Positions 61,100-64,000 of a stretch of DNA of 64,000 nt are shown one piece after another. Under the pieces are notes generated by a model. That model was not told the origin of the DNA. It saw nothing but the letters and a program-made list of their open reading frames with translations, and did no database searches. The DNA comes from Schaedlerella arabinosiphila. Its GTDB lineage: Bacteria; Bacillota; Clostridia; Lachnospirales; Lachnospiraceae. The DNA is taken from contig NZ_RHJS01000002.1 in assembly GCF_003885045.1 (NCBI RefSeq), positions 3,464,501 through 3,528,500 of the forward strand, in the 5' to 3' direction. A program made the position numbers and the translations under genes. Each line of letters begins with the position of its first letter. Position 1 is the stretch's first letter.

Positions 61100-61126
61100 T
61101 TAGCACTCTTTTTAGGTGAGTGCTAA
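61100..61126. promoter_or_regulatory. CIRCE element (HrcA operator)
   Basis: Perfect TTAGCACTC-N9-GAGTGCTAA. HrcA repressor binding here ties htpG to the groESL/dnaK heat-shock regulon. It lies 7 bp upstream of the -35 box. Confidence 0.95.
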
Positions 61127-61171
61127 TAAATTCGTAAAGTGTTTATTAAAAGTCTATAAAAACAGAACTTT

Positions 61172-62605
61172 TTATCCCAGCATTTCCCGCAGCATCTGGT
61201 TCACCTTTCCCGGGTTCGCCTTTCCCTTCATGGCCTTCATGGTCTGTCCCACCAGCGCTCCCAGTGCCTTTTCTTTTCCGCCTTTATAATCCGACACTGC
61301 CTGGGGATTGTCCGCGATCACCTGTTCCAGCGCTGCCTTAAGCTTTCCCTCGTCATGAACCGTTTTCAGTCCCTGTTCTTCCACATACTTCTCCGGGTCC
61401 ACGTCCTCTGCAAAGACCTTCTCAAACACCGCCTTCGCCACGGAACTGTTGATCGTGCCCGCATCCGTCAGTTCGATCAGCTTCGCCAGATTTTCCGGGG
61501 AAAAACGAAGCTCTTCAGGCTCCATTCCATGTTCCTTCATCAGGCGCATGGTCTCCACCATCAGCCAGTTGGATACTTTTTTCGGCTTTCTGCAGATGGC
61601 TGTTGCGGCCTCGAACAGGTCCGCCATGCTCTTGGACTCTGTAAGGATCTCCGCATCGTACCGGGGGATGTCAAATTCCCTCTTATACCGCTCCAGCTTT
61701 TCCGTGCGCAGCTCCGGCTGGCGGCTTCTGACTGCCTCAATCCATTCCTCGCTGATGACGACAGGCACCAGGTCCGGTTCCGGAAAATAGCGGTAATCCT
61801 GGGCGTCCTCCTTGGAACGCATGGCATAAGAGCTTTCTTTGTTGTCGTCCCAGCGGCGGGTCTCCTGAACCACGGCCTTGCCTTCCTCCAAAAGCTCGAT
61901 CTGGCGCTCCCTTTCCCCCTCAATGGCACGGGAAATGGCCTTGAAGGAGTTCAGGTTTTTCATCTCCGTGCGTGTTCCGAACCGGGTGCTTCCCACCTCC
62001 CGCACGGACAGGTTCACATCCGCACGCATGGAGCCCTCCTGCAGCTTGCAGTCCGAGGCCCCCAGATACTGTATGATCTGGCGGAGCTTTTCCAGGTATG
62101 CAATGACCTCCTTGGCACAGCGCATATCCGGCTCGGACACGATCTCCACCAGGGGCACGCCGCTTCGGTTGTAGTCCACCAGGGACGTGTCGTCCCATTC
62201 GTCGTGAACCAGCTTTCCCGCGTCCTCCTCCATGTGCATCTCATGAATCCGCACCCGCTTTTTTGTATCCCCCGTTTCAATCTCCACATATCCGTTTCTT
62301 GCGATGGGGAGATAAAGCTGGGAGATCTGATAATTCTGGGGATTATCCGGATAAAAATAATTCTTCCGGTCAAACCTGCACATCCGGGTGATCTCACAGT
62401 TTGCGGCAAGCCCGATTGCCATGGCATATTCCACCACCTGTTTATTCAGAACCGGAAGCGCCCCCGGCATCCCGGTGCAGACTGGGCAGGTATGGGTATT
62501 GGGGGCTGCCCCGAATGCCGTGCTGCATCCGCAGAAAATCTTTGTCTTTGTGGCCAGCTCCACATGTACCTCCAGCCCGATCACGGTCTCATACTGTTTT
62601 GCCAT
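61172..62605 (-). CDS. gatB: Asp/Glu-tRNA amidotransferase subunit B
   Basis: 477 residues from ATG 62605, with GGAGG ten bases ahead; the frame upstream of it belongs to the gatA overlap region. Hallmarks: YETVIGLEVHVEL, CGCSTAF with CPVCTGMPGALP (zinc Cys), and the C-terminal YqeY-like tail. It phosphorylates misacylated Glu-tRNA-Gln or Asp-tRNA-Asn and passes on ammonia from GatA. Confidence 0.97.
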   Translation of the reverse strand: MAKQYETVIGLEVHVELATKTKIFCGCSTAFGAAPNTHTCPVCTGMPGALPVLNKQVVEYAMAIGLAANCEITRMCRFDRKNYFYPDNPQNYQISQLYLPIARNGYVEIETGDTKKRVRIHEMHMEEDAGKLVHDEWDDTSLVDYNRSGVPLVEIVSEPDMRCAKEVIAYLEKLRQIIQYLGASDCKLQEGSMRADVNLSVREVGSTRFGTRTEMKNLNSFKAISRAIEGERERQIELLEEGKAVVQETRRWDDNKESSYAMRSKEDAQDYRYFPEPDLVPVVISEEWIEAVRSRQPELRTEKLERYKREFDIPRYDAEILTESKSMADLFEAATAICRKPKKVSNWLMVETMRLMKEHGMEPEELRFSPENLAKLIELTDAGTINSSVAKAVFEKVFAEDVDPEKYVEEQGLKTVHDEGKLKAALEQVIADNPQAVSDYKGGKEKALGALVGQTMKAMKGKANPGKVNQMLREMLG

Positions 62606-62610
62606 CGCGC

Positions 62611-64000
62611 TTACGCCTCCCTTCCTGATGCCGGATTCTCTGTACCTGCCGCCCGGCTGATGCTCTCCCGAAAATCCCCGTCCTGACGTCCTTTTGTTCC
62701 TGCTCCGATTCTGACATCCGCAGGCGCCTCGTACTCCTTCTCTGTCGCGCATTCATAAGCATACGCTGCACGGATCAGCTTTTTCTCCTGAAAACTGTTG
62801 CCGATCAGCTGCATGCCGATGGGCAGCCCTCTGCTGTCTTTCCCCACAGGAACGCTCATCCCCGGCAGTCCCGCCAGGTTCACGGAAATGGTATAGATAT
62901 CGCCCAGATACATTTTCAGCGGATCCTGCAGGCTCTTCCCCAGTTTCGGCGCCGTAGTCGGAGCCGTCGGGCCGAGGATCAGGTCATAGGTTTCAAACGC
63001 CTTGTCAAATGCCTGTTTGATCAGTGCTTTCGTGCGCAGCGCTTTCAGATAATAGGCATCATAATACCCGGAGCTGAGCACAAAGGAGCCGAGCATGATC
63101 CTGCGTTTCACCTCTGCGCCGAACCCTTCGGACCGGGTCTTTTTATACATGCTGTGAAGCCCCTCGCAGTCTGCCCCGCGGTAACCGTATTTTACCCCGT
63201 CAAAACGCTCCAGATTCGAGCTGGCCTCCGCCGACGCGATCACATAATAGGCCGGAATCGCATATTTCACAAGGCTTAAATCAAACTCTTCCAGCACCGC
63301 GCCCCGTTCCTCCAGCACCCGGGCCGCCCTCCAGATGGCGTCCGCCACTTCCGAATCCAGCCCTTCCCCCATATAATCCCTGGGAATCCCGATCTTCATT
63401 CCCTTTATGTCCCTTTCCAGGGCGGATGTAAAATCATAATCCTGTCTCTCCACGGAAGTGCTGTCCTTCTCATCGCGGGACGCCACCGCTTCCAGGATCG
63501 CGGCACAGTCCGCCACATCCTTTGCCACCGGCCCGATCTGATCCAGAGAAGATCCGTATGCAATCAGCCCATAGCGGGAAACCGTACCATAAGTAGGTTT
63601 CAGCCCCACCACACCGCAGAAGGAGCTTGGCTGCCGGATAGAACCTCCGGTGTCCGACCCCAGCGCATACCAGCATTCCTGCGCCGCCACGGCCGCACAG
63701 GAACCGCCGGAAGATCCGCCCGGCACATACAGCAGGTTATGGGGGTTTTTCGTCGGCCCGAAGCAGGAGGTCTCTGTTGTGCTCCCCATGGCAAATTCAT
63801 CCATGTTGGTCTTGCCGACGACAACCGCCCCTTCCCTCTGCAGATTTTTCACCGCCTCCGCCGTAAAGGTGGGGCGATAGTTGGAAAGAATCCTGGAGCT
63901 GCAGGTGGTAAGCTGCCCCTCGATACTTATGTTATCCTTGACGGCCGCCGGGACGCCTGCCAGAGGCCCCTTTAGTTCTCCCCGGTCAATCTTCTCCTGT
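62611..64000 (-). CDS. gatA: Asp/Glu-tRNA amidotransferase subunit A, N-terminus beyond window edge
   Basis: 463 codons are visible. The amidase triad is present: Lys in VPAAVKDNIS near the right edge, Ser in GGSSGGSCAAVA and SDTGGSIRQPSSF. The frame continues to 64000 with PLAGVPAAVKDN, so only the first ~60 residues are missing. It releases ammonia from glutamine for GatB. Ends five bases before gatB; gatC is presumably upstream outside the window. The last ~25 residues (after EYEAPADVRIG) are an unusual tail. Confidence 0.96.
   Translation of the reverse strand, partial: QEKIDRGELKGPLAGVPAAVKDNISIEGQLTTCSSRILSNYRPTFTAEAVKNLQREGAVVVGKTNMDEFAMGSTTETSCFGPTKNPHNLLYVPGGSSGGSCAAVAAQECWYALGSDTGGSIRQPSSFCGVVGLKPTYGTVSRYGLIAYGSSLDQIGPVAKDVADCAAILEAVASRDEKDSTSVERQDYDFTSALERDIKGMKIGIPRDYMGEGLDSEVADAIWRAARVLEERGAVLEEFDLSLVKYAIPAYYVIASAEASSNLERFDGVKYGYRGADCEGLHSMYKKTRSEGFGAEVKRRIMLGSFVLSSGYYDAYYLKALRTKALIKQAFDKAFETYDLILGPTAPTTAPKLGKSLQDPLKMYLGDIYTISVNLAGLPGMSVPVGKDSRGLPIGMQLIGNSFQEKKLIRAAYAYECATEKEYEAPADVRIGAGTKGRQDGDFRESISRAAGTENPASGREA

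Noticed and set aside
61355..62686. 443-residue plus-strand frame opposite gatB
   Set aside because: Shadow of gatB with no start signal.

Overview
The window looks like chromosome of a strictly anaerobic gut Firmicute of the Lachnospiraceae type. The signs are a FabK/FabT-type fatty-acid operon, a T-box on pheST, GatCAB amidotransferase, a 6S RNA, a CIRCE-controlled htpG, many ferredoxin-like and 2-hydroxyacyl-CoA dehydratase-like proteins, and moderate GC. Nearly all genes lie on the minus strand. Exceptions are an aldo/keto reductase, a lipoprotein and a flavodoxin-ferredoxin protein. No rRNA, tRNA, prophage or CRISPR array was found. Names rest on motifs read by eye; no database search was run.

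Left part (1-20 kb, accessory). A two-component system cut by the window edge is followed by an aldo/keto reductase with a textbook MerR-type promoter. Next come two P-loop ATPase genes of mobile-type families. The first has lost its nuclease domain. The second lies downstream of an array of ~32-bp phased repeats. An ABC transporter plus two-component system of the antimicrobial-peptide-sensing kind (6.6-11.9 kb) precedes a 1276-residue secreted repeat protein whose C-terminus stops inside a sortase-like motif. Then come a Cu/Zn-type superoxide dismutase, a pseudouridine synthase, small unknown proteins and the remains of a toxin-antitoxin pair.

Middle part (20-39 kb, core). queA, an RDD membrane protein, sppA, pheT and pheS (with T-box leader) are followed by a complete type II fatty-acid operon transcribed fabH-acpP-fabK-fabD-fabG-fabF-accB-fabZ-accC-accDA-(NPD flavoprotein)-fabT. 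The two carboxyltransferase subunits are fused, and a FabT-like palindrome lies before fabH. Downstream are an orphan antitoxin, a 147-bp inverted-repeat element, a lipoprotein, a YihY-family membrane protein and a 6S RNA with its promoter and terminator.

Right part (41.7-58.7 kb) is the most interesting. About 16 genes combine a lipoate ligase, a free-standing lipoyl carrier domain and a dihydrolipoamide dehydrogenase with two tandem radical SAM enzymes, an acyl-CoA ligase, a methyltransferase, a two-CxxC redox protein, two DUF5714-type cysteine-rich proteins, four 2-hydroxyacyl-CoA dehydratase/benzoyl-CoA reductase-like subunits, their ATP-dependent activator, and a TetR regulator with paired candidate operators. 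No 2-oxoacid dehydrogenase or glycine cleavage enzyme is present to explain the lipoyl parts. I infer an ATP-driven low-potential reduction pathway linked to a lipoyl arm; its substrate is unknown. The window ends with htpG (with unusual acidic insertions) and gatB-gatA.
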